Source: Cephalopachus bancanus (taxonomy: Eukaryota; Chordata; Mammalia; Primates; Tarsiidae). From it: a stretch of 64,000 nt of DNA. The stretch spans positions 10,249,001 to 10,313,000 of the forward strand of contig JAPVLO010000019.1 of the NCBI GenBank assembly GCA_027257055.1, written 5' to 3'. A program made the translations under genes and the position numbers. This document shows positions 1-10,399 of the stretch, piece after piece. The notes under the pieces were generated by a model. That model worked only from the letters and a program-made list of their open reading frames with translations, was not told where the DNA came from and made no database searches. Every line of letters begins with the position of its first letter. Position 1 is the first letter of the stretch.

Positions 1-619
1 TTCATTACCAAATACATAAGATGAACTCAAGTTCCAAACACATAGTTGTAAGCTATGAAAGAAAAGCTAGAAAGTATTTGGAGAAGAAGTGGGTATAAAG
101 CTGTTCCTGAGGAAACGGGACTTGGAGAAGGAGGAATAGTAAATCATATAAAGAATGAGAAGGGTGCTGCTATGTCAGTCGGGGAAGACATGCATGGACT
201 AAAGACCCGATAAATGACTTGGAAAATTCAGGATTTCTCCCCCCCCCCCGGCAATAAATCCCCACTTGTCATAATGCTGGATCACATTACATTGTGTAAT
301 GGGTCTTACAGAATGATTTCAGTATTTTGACTTTTGTCCTAAGACACAGTCTACAAATAGGCAGTCTCCTGGCTATGCGACTGACACGTTTCGGCTTGTG
401 CATTTTGTTCAGCACGTGTTGCTTGTTTTTAATCCGAACGCATTCAGGCAGGACACACACTTTCGGATTTGCCACAGGCTACCTATCTCTATGGGCGTCA
501 TATCCGTGTGCCACCTCTCTGACTCTTGGGGCAATGGAGTTTGCAATCTTTTCTCGTGGACTGTTACACGCTGTACTCAAAACAGCTCCCAAAAGAAGCA
601 GCAGCACTGCAGCAGAACA
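1..619. other. Upstream flank of the C8orf48-like gene
   Basis: No gene is supported here. Bases 1-235 are purine-rich and weakly resemble an old dispersed repeat also suspected near 2380-2700 and 32240-32800; the family is not one I can name. A run of 11 C lies at 239-249. From about 330 onward CpG density rises gradually towards the promoter. Overlapping open frames on both strands (327-871) are better explained by the CpG-rich, stop-poor composition than by coding. Confidence 0.4.
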
Positions 620-860
620 GGGAGGAACAGACAGCCCGGCCCGAACTGCGCAGGCGTCCTGGGCGTTTGGGCGCGCAGAGGAAGAAGAGCGGCGGCGCAC
701 CGCGGCAACTCACTGCGCATGACCGGCCGCGTTGCCAAGGCAGCGGGGAAGGCGTCTCCCGGAAGAGGAGCTTTGCGGAGCGGTGGGCACCGAGAGCCCC
801 ACCCGGCTCTGCCCTCGCGAGTTTCTGAGCTACTGTTGACCAAGGTGAAGCAGGTGAGGA
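620..860 (+). promoter_or_regulatory. CpG-rich promoter of the C8orf48-like gene
   Basis: I count about 25 CpG dinucleotides in roughly 200 bases, against a CpG-depleted remainder of the window, so this is a short CpG-island-type promoter. There is no TATA box. NRF1-like sites (TGCGCAGGCG at 647-656 and TGCGCATG at 714-721), an ETS-type CCGGAAG at 759-765 and an X-box-like RFX site at 731-744 are visible. The coding frame begins about 100 bases downstream on the + strand. The exact transcription start cannot be fixed from sequence. A GT splice-donor-like CAG/GTGAGG lies at 851-858, so a short 5' intron cannot be excluded. Confidence 0.7.
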
Positions 861-1005
861 GCCGAGTCTGATGCATGGTAATGGCCCTCTGCTCAGAACC
901 GGGGGGATTCAAAAGAAGAGCAAGGGGAATTGGCCTAAAAGGGCAGAAGTGCTATGGCAAGCTTTTCTGATGAGACAGAGAATTCCTTTGCTGAAGAGGT
1001 GCTGA
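719..1005 (+). promoter_or_regulatory. Cluster of upstream ORFs in the 5' leader
   Basis: If the transcript starts within the CpG island and is unspliced, three small reading frames precede the main start. They are 719-871 (50 codons), 871-1005 (44 codons) and 875-970 (31 codons). The last two overlap the main ATG at 954 in other frames. None is in frame with the main ORF. They could reduce translation of the main ORF, or be removed by splicing from the donor-like site at 853/854. They are seen in the sequence; their use is unproven. Confidence 0.35.
731..744 (+). promoter_or_regulatory. X-box-like RFX site
   Basis: GTTGCC-AA-GGCAGC is an inverted repeat that fits the RFX X-box consensus GTNRCC(N0-3)RGYAAC with one mismatch in the second half. 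It sits inside the CpG island just upstream of the reading frame, a normal position for RFX-controlled ciliary or testis genes. Binding is inferred from the motif only. Confidence 0.35.
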
Positions 1006-1712
1006 GTTCCGGTTCATTCAGCTCCTCTGGAGGACGGCAGACCAGGTCCCTGGCCTCTGGGAGCGAAGCAGAGAGTGGAAAGCGGACTACACACTTGGAA
1101 CAAGGAGACATACAATCTGAATTTTCAGACTTCAAAAATAATGAAAAGTTGAGGAACTACCTCAAGGGCAAAGAAACTAATTCCGGACGGTTCCAACCAG
1201 ACATTAAGCTTCCGACAGAAAACACTCAGGTGTCCGATGAAGAATTAAATGCTCTGCAGTCTTTTTGCACCATTAAGATAAACTTGATCCATCACAGATT
1301 GGTCTCTGAAAAGAAGAGCAGCAGGCACAAAAAACAGCTTAGATTGGATGCAGAGGCCTCAGAGAACGATGCCTCAAAGTGTATTGTCCCCGATGAACTT
1401 TTGAACAGAATCTATTTAAAAAACTTAAGGACAGCACCAAAACAGGTGGGAGAAGTTAAGCCACACATTTCTTCTCAGTGTCCTGACTGTAACAGGAAAA
1501 GAGCAGAGTTGGCGCAATGTGCCTTCCTGAAACAAAAGAAGACTTTACTGGAGTCACGTCTGCTCCTAGAGAAAATAGATGAACATCTTCATACCAAAGA
1601 CTTTCTAACCCGTGTTGGAGAGGCACATCAAGACTTTCCCAGGCTTTCAGATGACCCCAGATTAATCTGGAAAAGACTGATTGAGAAAAGTCACATTGGA
1701 TACTCTGTTTGA
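954..1712 (+). CDS. C8orf48: C8orf48 homologue, protein of unknown function
   Basis: A single uninterrupted exon encodes 252 residues. The start is supported by an in-frame TAA at 936-938, only 18 bases upstream, and by a good Kozak context (G at -3, G at +4). The N-terminal third is Ser/Glu-rich and low in complexity (residues 1-60). The middle is Lys/Arg-rich (residues 115-130). A CPDC motif (residues 176-179) precedes a charged, Leu-rich predicted helix (about 180-212) and a conserved-looking end with LSDDPRLIWKRLIEK (231-245). No signal peptide, membrane segment or catalytic motif is visible. I recognise the family as C8orf48 (I recall DUF4606), whose function is unknown. I remember the human protein as longer, about 319 residues, so a lineage-specific shortening is possible. 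The lone Cys pair is not enough for a classical zinc finger. The gene name comes from recognition, not a search. Confidence 0.8.
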   Translation: MASFSDETENSFAEEVLSSGSFSSSGGRQTRSLASGSEAESGKRTTHLEQGDIQSEFSDFKNNEKLRNYLKGKETNSGRFQPDIKLPTENTQVSDEELNALQSFCTIKINLIHHRLVSEKKSSRHKKQLRLDAEASENDASKCIVPDELLNRIYLKNLRTAPKQVGEVKPHISSQCPDCNRKRAELAQCAFLKQKKTLLESRLLLEKIDEHLHTKDFLTRVGEAHQDFPRLSDDPRLIWKRLIEKSHIGYSV

Positions 1713-3419
1713 AAGTTCAAACACAGAGCAGAAGAGGTACCAAGATGGAAATAGCACTTGTCATTCACCATTTTCTTTAGCTCTTCTCAACAAGCCACTT
1801 ACTCTAATCACACAGGAGAAGTTAATTATGAATGATAATGTGTAATGTGTATAGATGTTCCTGTCATGTATTTGTATAATTATCATAATTTCTACAGGCA
1901 CTTGGGAGACTAATTTAAAACTTTACTATGCTTCCTTCACAGATTTGAGGACTAAGAACTTTGCATCCAATATATTTTTTCCCATTGTAGAGGGCTGTGT
2001 TGCAGTTGGAATAGTTACAACAATCTTTTACAACAATCCAGGAGAGAGATATTGGTAGTTTGGACTACGGTCTTGATGATACAGAGAAAAAGAAGTACAG
2101 AGATGTAAGAGATACTTAGGAAGTAATTCACTCTTTTTGGTGATGAAGTGGCTGTGAAGAATTAAACAGTAAATGTTGAAAATATTACTAAGGTGCTGAC
2201 TTGTGCATCTGGATGAATGATAATTAATTTTATTAAGATAGGAACATCCGAAGAGGGCCGTATTTCATCGGAGTGATGAAGGGTATAATTATTCGGACAT
2301 AGTTAGAGGTCCATTTGGGACAACTGTGTTGAGAGTTTGAGGAAACATTAGATTATTTGTGCTTGTACTTGAGAGGAAAGGTATGCCCTAGAGGTGTGAT
2401 ATGAAGGGAGAACTGGGGGAAAATCATTAGCATATAGCTGGAAATTGAAACAATGGATGTGGTGAGCTATTCTGGAAGAGATTAGAATGAGAAGAGAAGT
2501 AGGGCTAGTACCCACTTCTGAGAAATGTCAGTTAATGACTGGACAGAGGAGAATAAGTCTGCAAAAAAAGACAGAAAAGCTTATTAGAGGGATGAAAGAA
2601 ACAGGCATGTGTAGTGTCATAGAGGCCAAGGGATGAAAATACTTCAAGAAGGATGGTTGCCTAAGCATGTCAATGCAACAGAGAGCTCAACTGAAAATTA
2701 TTTGGTCATGTGTTAGGTACTGTTAACTTTAGTAACTTCCACTTAGAGGAATTTGATAGGCAAAGTAAATTGAGAAATAAATGTAAGAAAATAAAGAATA
2801 TGGATATAGAGTACTCCTTGAAAAGTTTAGCAGTTGGGGGGAAGAGGTGAAGCTAGAGGTATTTGTTTAGTTGAGAAAGACAACAAATTATCTGAAAAGA
2901 TACTTTGGTCATGAAGATATGAAACTTCTGTTATCTTAATTTCCATTCTGAGGAAACAGTATCATTCCCTGAGGGTCACCATGGAATTTTGAAAACAAAG
3001 GAGGAATAATATTATGTGGCATTTGAGAAATAATTTATTATTTATTTTCTCGAGAAAATGTAAAGTTGTGGTATTAGTGGCATTACCTGGAGGTCATTTT
3101 TCTACATGTCTAACACATACACAATTTCAGTGAAAAAGTAAATTTTTAAAAATCAGTACAATAATGTCTTTGTATTATATTCCAATATAACTCTGAATAT
3201 ATATATATATATACGTATATATTCTTTTTTCCTATAAAATTTAGCATATTTCCTCTAAGTCATTCCTAAATGGAAAAGAATCATTATCATTTTCATAATA
3301 ACTTTTTTATTTGAAATTCACATTATGTCATTCTTTATCCTTGACATCTCAATATATTCACATTTTATATAGTCAAAATTTTGAATAATTTTCCATTTAG
3401 AATTCCCCCACTAAAAGTC
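1713..3419. other. 3' UTR and downstream flank, no further gene
   Basis: Candidate poly(A) signals on the + strand are ATTAAA at 2161-2166 and AATAAA at 2776-2781 and 2790-2795; the true 3' end is not determinable. Bases about 2380-2700 are AG-rich and look like an old mammalian dispersed repeat that I cannot name. An alternating TA tract lies at 3198-3226. An open frame at 1855-2058 has no family resemblance and falls in presumptive 3' UTR. Confidence 0.4.
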
Positions 3420-3900
3420 ATGTTCCACCCTTTAGTCAACCAAGCTAGGAATCTAAGTAATCTTTTGTTCCTCCTTTAAAAAAACAAAACAAAACAAAAA
3501 AACCCTCAATTCCTATGCTATTTTTCAGCAAGACATCTAGATCACTTCTCTTCTGTATCTTCTGATCATGGATTACGTTCATCTAATTACCACTCTCATA
3601 ATCTCTGCCCTCGTACTCCTACTTTGTCTCCTCTTCAGCCCATTCTCCATACAGTTGTCAGAATTATTTTTCTAATATACAAGTTTGTTCAAGTCATTCA
3701 TTTTAAAAAAAATAAAACAACTCTAAATGGTTTATCTCTGCTATAGTTGAAACTAATTAATGCCACGTAGAGGTTCTTGAATATATAGCCCAAATGTACT
3801 TTCTATCCCTTAGGTATCTCCCCTCTATATATTCAAACCTCTCTACAGGACTTGAAAGTCCCTGAGCTCTTTTTTCTTTGTGCCACTATGGTTTGTTTAC
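3420..3900 (+). mobile_element. L2 LINE 3' fragment (degenerate)
   Basis: The order of phrases matches the 3' part of L2 in sense. CAGCCCATTCTCCATACAG is followed by a stretch ending GTTCAAGTCATTCA, then by a degenerate counterpart of the L2 'short of the 3' end' block and a Leu/Pro-coding pyrimidine-rich segment. Divergence is high, as expected for an element inactive since early mammals. An A/C-rich simple stretch (about 3477-3502) interrupts it. Confidence 0.55.
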
Positions 3901-4484
3901 ATGTGCACATTTGTTTGGCTCAAATTAATTATCTTAACTGCCTTTTTCAGCAGATGTACTCTTCTTTTAATTTTCATTTTCAAATTTTGTTACTGTAAAT
4001 AGGTAATATGGCTTCATGATTCTAAAATCAAAAGGACATTAAAAGTTTTAGTTTGCAAAGTCACTCCTCTGCTTTGTAAACTATACCTCATTCTACACTG
4101 ACACTGACCTGCCAGATCTCTGTCCTGCCAGGGTTAACACTTTACTTGCTGGATCATAGGGCAGTCAGCTATCCTGGGCTAAGAGCAGAGGTGGAGGGAA
4201 TTCAGGGAACTGGGAAGAGGACATTTACCCAATGGAATGGAAGTATTTCTATACTTTATGCAGTACAATGTTATTAGGGTACAGGTGCTGAATATCCATG
4301 TTACCTATAAATAACCTTGCATTAGTTTTTTTAAAATGTATTCTTTTAGTGCTTCCTTTTGCAAATACAAGCATCAAAGATAGTTTACTGTGTACTCTCT
4401 TCTGCAATTTGCTATTTTTTAGTTTGGTTTCTCCTGTAATAAGATATATATACACATATACATACACATATATATAACACATAA
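3901..4484. other. Anonymous intergenic sequence
   Basis: I see no recognisable gene or repeat. A (TA)/(CA) mixed tract lies at 4443-4478 directly before the old L1 and could be remnant tail sequence of that element. Confidence 0.4.
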
Positions 4485-6195
4485 ATTTGCTATTTTAGCC
4501 ATTGCAAATAGTACTGTTCAGAGGCATTATATTCACAGTTTTGTGCAACCATCACTACTATTTCCAAAAGTTTTAATCCTCTCAAACAAAACTCAGGACC
4601 CATTAAGCAATTACTCTCCATCCTACCTCCCCCCGAGTCCATGATGTACCTTCTGTTTTTATGAATTTGCCTATTAAAGATATTTCATATAAGTGGAATC
4701 ATACAGTTTTTGTTTGTTTTTTGTCTGACTTAGTTTCGGGTTTCATTTAAGTTGTAATATGTGTCAGAACCTCACTCATTTTATGACTGACGTGTGTATA
4801 TGCATATTATATCTCTCTATATGAATATATAGAAAACATGTAGCATGTATGTTTATCCATTCATCTGCTGATGGACCCTTGTTGTTTTCAATTTTTGGAT
4901 GTTTGAATAATGCTGCTATGAACATCGCCATACAAGTACCTGAGCACCTGTTTTCAGTTCTTTGGGTTCTATACCTAGACATAGACTTTCTGGAGCACAT
5001 GGTAATTCTATGTTTAACTTTTTGAGGGACTGCACATTGTTTCCATAGCAATTACAGAATTCTACGTTTCCACCAGCAATGAACAAGTGTTCCTATTTTT
5101 TCACATCCTTGCTAACTCTTTTTATTGTCCACTTAAAAAAATCGTAGCCATCCTAGTAGGTGTGAAGTGGTATCTCATTGTACGTTTAATTTACATTTCC
5201 CACACGATTAATCCATGTTAAGCATCTTTTCATGTGTTTAATGACCATTTGGGTATCCCAATTGAAGAAATATCTATTCAAATTCTCTGCCCATTTTTTA
5301 GGATTGTTTGTCTATTTTGTGTAGTTGTAGGAGTTATTTATATATTTGAGGTATTAAATATTTATCAGAAATATGATTTCCAAATATTTTTCCCACTCTG
5401 TGGGTTTATTTTTTTCAATCTCTTGATTTAAATCCTTTGATACACAAAATTTTTTTTATTTTAATGAAGTCCAATTTGTCTAGTTCTTATTTTGTTGTCC
5501 ATGCTTTTTTTTTCGTATTTAAAATCTAAGATCATACAGATTTGCCTGTATATTTTCTTCTAAGAGTTTTATAGTTGCGTGTCTTATGGTTAGGTCTTTA
5601 ATCCATTTTAAGTTAATTTTTTGTTTATGGTGTGATTAAGGGTCCAATTTCATTCTTTTGCATGTGGATAGACAGTTTTCCTGGCAATGTTATTAAAGAG
5701 GCTGTTCCTTCCTCTTTGAATGGTCTTAGCACCCTTGTGAAAATTGGTTGATCACAGAGGTAAGGGATTATTTCTGGACTCTAAATTTTGTTCCATTGGT
5801 CTCTATGTCTGTCCTTATGCCAGTACCACACGATTTTGATTACTGTGCTTTGAGTTAGTTTTGAAATCAGAAAGTGTGAAATCTCCATCTTTATTCTTCT
5901 TTTTCAAGATTGTTTTGGCTCTTCAGGGTGTGTTAAGATTCCATATTAATTTTAGGATTTTCTAAAATATCTTCAAAAAATGCCACTGGACTTTTGATAT
6001 ATATTGCATTGAATCTGTGTATTGCTTTGAATAGTATTGCTATCTTATTTTATAAAAGTCATCTTTCATTTCTTTTGTCAATGTTTTGTAGTTTTCAGGG
6101 TACAAATCTTGTGCCTACCTTATTGAATTTATTCCTAAGCATTTCATTCTCTTGGCTACTACAATAAAATGATTTTTTAAAAAATTCCTTTTGAA
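4485..6195 (-). mobile_element. Old L1 (L1M type), antisense, 3' part
   Basis: Read on the - strand this is the 3' UTR and C-terminal ORF2 of an old mammalian L1. On the + strand the typical antisense phrases appear in the expected order: a CCATCACTACTATTTCC block, a TGGAATCATACAG block, TGCTGCTATGAACATCGCC, a GTGAAGTGGTATCTCATTG block, and the reverse of the region coding for the ORF2 C terminus. Many stops interrupt the frame. It continues after the Alu at 6479-6960. Confidence 0.85.
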
Positions 6196-6478
6196 CCGGG
6201 CTCGGTGGCTCAGCCTGTAATCCCGCGCCTTGGGAGGCTAAGGTGAGTGAATTGCCTGAGCCTGCGGGTTCGAGACCCGCCTGGGCAACTTGGTGAGACC
6301 TCATCTCTACAATAAATCAAAAATCAGTCGGGCATGATAGCGCACGCCTGTAGTTCCAGCTACTTGGAAGGCTGAGGCGGAAGGATCACCAGAGGCCAGC
6401 AGGTCGAGGCTGCGGTAGCCAGGAGTGGCCACTGCACTCCAATCTGGGTGACAGAGTGAGACTCCAACTCAAAAAAAA
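6196..6478 (+). mobile_element. Dimeric Alu inserted in the old L1
   Basis: A complete left arm, middle A-rich linker (CTACAATAAATCAAAAATC), right arm and A tail are present. A 15-bp target-site duplication (6181-6195 and 6479-6493) matches at 14 positions. The left arm has the short CCCGCGCCTTGGG form instead of the usual CCAGCACTTTGGG, a diagnostic shared with the other young Alus in this window. The host is the old L1, so this Alu is the later insertion. Confidence 0.92.
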
Positions 6479-6960
6479 AAAATTCTTTTTGAATTGTTCA
6501 TCTTTAGTGTATAGAAATACAATGTATTTTTGCATATTGGTTTTGTATCCTGCAACTTTGCTGAATTCATTTATTAGTTCTAACAGTTTTTTCAAGTGGT
6601 TCTTTAAGAGTTTTCTAGATATAAGATATAATCTGCAACATAAATTACTTTGCATCTTCCTTTCCAGTTTGGATGCCTAAGTTCCAATTTTGTCTTTGCC
6701 AAATTTCCCTGGCTGTAACCTCCAGCAGTATATTGAACAGAAGGAATGAAAGCGGCATCTTTGTTTTGTTCCTGATATTAAGGGAAAAACTTTCAGTCTT
6801 TTGCCATTGAGAACTGTGTCACTTATGGGTTTTTTATATATAGCATTTTCGTGTTGAGAGAGTTCTCTTTAATTCTTAGTTTATTGTATGTTTTTATCAT
6901 AAAAGAGTTTTTATTTTGTCAAAGATTTTTTTTCCTGGATAAATTGAGATGATCTTGTGA
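6479..6960 (-). mobile_element. Old L1 continued (ORF2 reverse transcriptase part)
   Basis: This is the continuation of the 4485-6195 element. On the - strand, the frame at 6386-6655 reads through ORF2 reverse-transcriptase sequence containing the INEFSKVAGYKTN block found after the palm domain. Further ORF2 sequence, interrupted by stops, continues to about 6960. It is non-functional. Confidence 0.85.
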
Positions 6961-7009
6961 TTTGGTGTGCTCTTTAACCCAACAAATATCTCACTTTATT
7001 TGCACACTT

Positions 7010-7230
7010 ATACCCTTATGCACTGATTAATCAGAATTAAAGGTGTATGCTCTGTGATATTAACATAAATTCATATGATAGCACTCATGTCTTCATTAAT
7101 ATACTTTTTTGTCTTACTTGATTGTGAGCAACTCCAGAGTAGAGATGTTATTTTATATTACATCCACAGTGTTTGGCACAGTACCTCACACATGATGGTG
7201 CTCAACTGAAGTTTCATTGATTAAAAAAAA
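7010..7230 (+). mobile_element. L2 3' end
   Basis: The block GATTGTGAGCAACTCCAGAG followed by GGCACAGTACCTCACACATG and GGTGCTCAACTGAAGTTTCATTGATT corresponds to the terminal L2 consensus (gene-length phrase 'tgtgagctcc ... cagtgcctggcacatag ... gctcaataaa'). Sense orientation. Confidence 0.7.
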
Positions 7231-8419
7231 ATTAGTGCTCCTAAGCAATGATATTTAATATATCTTTTTCACCAAAAGAAGAAAATAATCTGCCGGAAGA
7301 CTGTTATCTGTTAGCATTTTGCCTTTGTGTAACTGTTTTCTGTAATTTTTCTCTCCTTATCTCTCTATGGGTTGAATTCTCTTTTGGCATGCATACATAC
7401 ATATTATTTTCCTCAGTGGCAAATTAGTGTAAAGCTTTTTGATAAGACAGCTTTCCAGGAAGTATACTGCTTATTAGTACATTTTTCTCATTTTTAAGAA
7501 TTAATATAAAAAGATATTACTGTGTAATTTATATTTCCAAGTAGAAAGTCACCTTAATTGTTAATTTTAGAGATAATCAATGACTTTCTAACCATTTAAA
7601 ATGGGATAAAAATTCTTGATACTCAGCCTTGAAAATAATTTTTTTTGGCTCTAAATACATTAAAAAAGAATGAGTGTCTTTCTTCAAATTATTTATAGCT
7701 GCATTCAAGAGATTCTAGTACAGCTGAAATGAAAAATACATCAGGTCAGGTGCTAAGAAACCAATTTCCCCAATTATTGCCACAACATTAAAAATTTACT
7801 TAGCAATTTGGTACAGAATTATACAAATATATAATTTATTTAATTGTAATACAAAAATAATATCATATGTGCTTCTTTAGTCTGTGTTTTGTTATCAGCA
7901 TTTCTTATTAAATAAGATACAATTCTACACCTAGAAGCAAATCTATACACTGGACAAACATTAGAGCAATGAAGCCCTTGTAACAGAAGTAGGTGATGTG
8001 CCAGATTGAGAGAAAAGCAAGCTCAGTCCTGAGCATCTGACTCATTCAAATTCCAGTCTCAGAACTGTTTAGGAATTTTGGGGACACCTAGCTCAGAATA
8101 CCTCAATTTGAAACATGTTCGTTTATTTCACGATGAAGCCTAATATAGTGACTTAGCTCTTTTCACAATAACATAGCTCAATAGGTTGCAAAAAAAAGTA
8201 GGGATTGTGACTCTCTGTGGGTGTGGGCTCTCCCTAAATTTTGTCTGGAATTGACAGCTGAAAAACACATACAAAAATAGTTAATTTGAGAAAAGCAAAG
8301 TAAAACATTGTTGCACTTCTATTTTCAATTGCTAATACCCTTTGGAATAGAGAATTCAGAAATTTTCCAATTTGCAGCCATCTCAAATTACAATAAAAAT
8401 TGCAAAATTATATCAGAGT
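7231..8419. other. Anonymous AT-rich sequence
   Basis: I see no gene and no repeat that I can name. There are no open frames of note, and base composition is typical intergenic. Confidence 0.4.
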
Positions 8420-9684
8420 GTCTCATGTAATTGTAAGACCTGGATTTGATGAGCCCACTGTTTGTTGAGGTTTTAATTGAGGTTCAGGAGAAGGTGTGTT
8501 ATAGTCATCTCACTCAAAATTTGCTTTGGATGCCGGGACTAATAATGTTGTACATGCACTGAGAGGGTATGAAAAGGGCTATTGCTCACATAATGATGGT
8601 TTCATGGTGGAGGGAACAGGGCAGACTTTTGAGCAGGTTGGAAAAATGACTTGAAAGTGGGGAGAGAAGCCTGGGGTTTTACAACAAGTAGAGGTTGAGT
8701 CTGTTGTGAGGATTCCCACCCATGGGCTGGGAATTGCATTGTTTGACTTCCCACGGAACCAAAGTAAGGAGCACATGGGCTTTCTTATCAGCTAGCTCAG
8801 GTGTGGGGCAGAAGGGCGAGAATTGAATGTTTTCAACTGTCACACATCAAAAATGAATTTTATTGCAATTTGTTCCTGATATTTGACTGATGACTGAAAC
8901 ATACCATGTTTCATTTAAATTTTATCTGAAGTGTACCATAATGGTGCTCTCCGAGGCTTGTTGCCTGAGACTGGTAATGACTGTAAAAGTTCATGGAACA
9001 CCTTGTCCAAGAGCCTAGCATTGTGTATTTTGAAAAGTGCGAATGAGTGCCTTGATCACTATTAAAATTGTCTGGAACTCTGAAGAAGACAAGATAGGGC
9101 CTTGTATTATGTCTTGAATAGGTACAGAGACATATAAAACCTTAACTTATATTTTAGGTATCTGCAAAGCAAGAGGTTCCCAAAGGGGAAAAACCTTGGA
9201 TAAGTACTTGTAGGTAACACTGGCAAAACCAGATGGCTAGACCATTGGCAATGGCCTAGGAGTTTATGGAAATGCACAGATGGAGCCAATTGTTGACCAA
9301 GTTGACCACCTTAAGTTCAGCCCAATTTGCTATCTCTTGGATCGCATTCTTATTAGGGATGTGTGGATTAAGAAATGAAAAGCTACAGTTTCTCAGTGAG
9401 CCCCATTATGTGTAGTCTTAATGCTATACATAAAGTGTAGAAACTCCCATTGCTATTTACTCAGTTGATCCCAGAGGATCCCCAGGTAGTTAAGGGGTCC
9501 AAGGGAGGGTGACCTCCTCAAGCACCGTGTCAACTGGCAAAGGACTGAGGACCTACATGAAGAGACCACCCTCTCCTGAAGGTGAGGGCCCAGACTTATC
9601 TCTAGCCTATCTAACACATTTATTTTAACCAGAAGGCCTTATTGGCTACACTGGTAGGATGTTGCTTGCATGATCCACAGAAAG
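8420..9684 (-). mobile_element. Endogenous retrovirus internal sequence (ERVL-like), block A
   Basis: On the - strand, around 9360-9240, an interrupted frame contains a WAEL motif followed by hydrophobic sequence, like the RNase H part of ERVL-type pol. The rest shows the GC-richer, stop-interrupted texture of an old provirus. A segment around 8770-8860 resembles one at 12570-12665 in the same orientation (CTTTCTTATCAGCT ... GTGGGGCAG ... ATCAAAAATGAA). No intact gene remains. The ERVL assignment is inferred. Confidence 0.4.
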
Positions 9685-9692
9685 CTCTAGAG

Positions 9693-10249
9693 CAGCCATG
9701 TCCAACCTGCAGCCTGTGGGCTGTATGTAGCCCAGGGCAACTAGTAATGTGGCCCCAAAAAAATCTTTTCACATCATGTTTTTTTTCTTCGTGACCCTAT
9801 GTGTAATTCCCTTTTTGAACTTCATAATCATGCTTTATTCAGGACACCACTTTTTGTCAGCACATACATTTTTGAGCAGTTGTTTTCAATTATGAAGCAC
9901 ATGAAGAGCAAAATTTCAGCAAACATTTCTGATGAACGCCTTGAGAACTCACTAAGAACTGGGACCACTTCCATCAAACCAGATATTGACAGATTAATTT
10001 TACAAACACAAGGTCAAATTTCCCACTAGTTTTGTATGTTCTCATTTTTCTAAACTTTATAATAAAAATATTTTAAAAGTCTTATTTTGTATATATACAC
10101 TAACTATATTATATAATTTATGTGCAGCCCAAGACAATTCTTCTTTACTTGATGCAGCCCAGGGTAGCCAAGGGGTTACTCAATGAGCCCCAGGGAAGCC
10201 AAAAGTTACTCAGTACAACCCAGGGAAACCAAAAGGTTGGACACCCCTG
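9693..10249 (+). mobile_element. hAT (Charlie-type) element with transposase remnant
   Basis: The ends form terminal inverted repeats: CAGCCATGTCCAACC at 9693 and GGTTGGACACCCCTG ending at 10249. The flanks 9685-9692 (CTCTAGAG) and 10250-10257 (GTCTAGGA) look like a decayed 8-bp target duplication of the nTCTAGAn type typical of hAT elements. An open frame at 9799-10029 encodes 76 residues resembling the C-terminal hAT dimerisation region (FEQLFSIMKHMKSK, then a LENSLRTGTTSIKPDID block). It is a deletion derivative that kept the last part of its transposase. It lies inside the retroviral block. Confidence 0.8.
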
Positions 10250-10399
10250 GTCTAGGAGGTCACAGGCTCAGTGCCGGTGAGATCTTCTGTTTTTAGGAGA
10301 GCTCCCTATGCAGTCAGCTGTTGCTACTCTAATGGTATATAGCTTGAGACTGAAGAAAACAGTTTCTCACACCAGAAATCCATGGGCAACTTACGGCTA

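Noticed and set aside
327..871. Open frames of 100-157 codons across the promoter, both strands
   Set aside because: They overlap in several frames, have no family resemblance, and CpG-rich DNA is poor in stop codons. Only the short segment from 719 is kept, as a possible uORF.
9799..10029. 76-codon frame as a domesticated host gene
   Set aside because: It lies between intact transposon ends and lacks the rest of the transposase; a remnant is the simpler reading.
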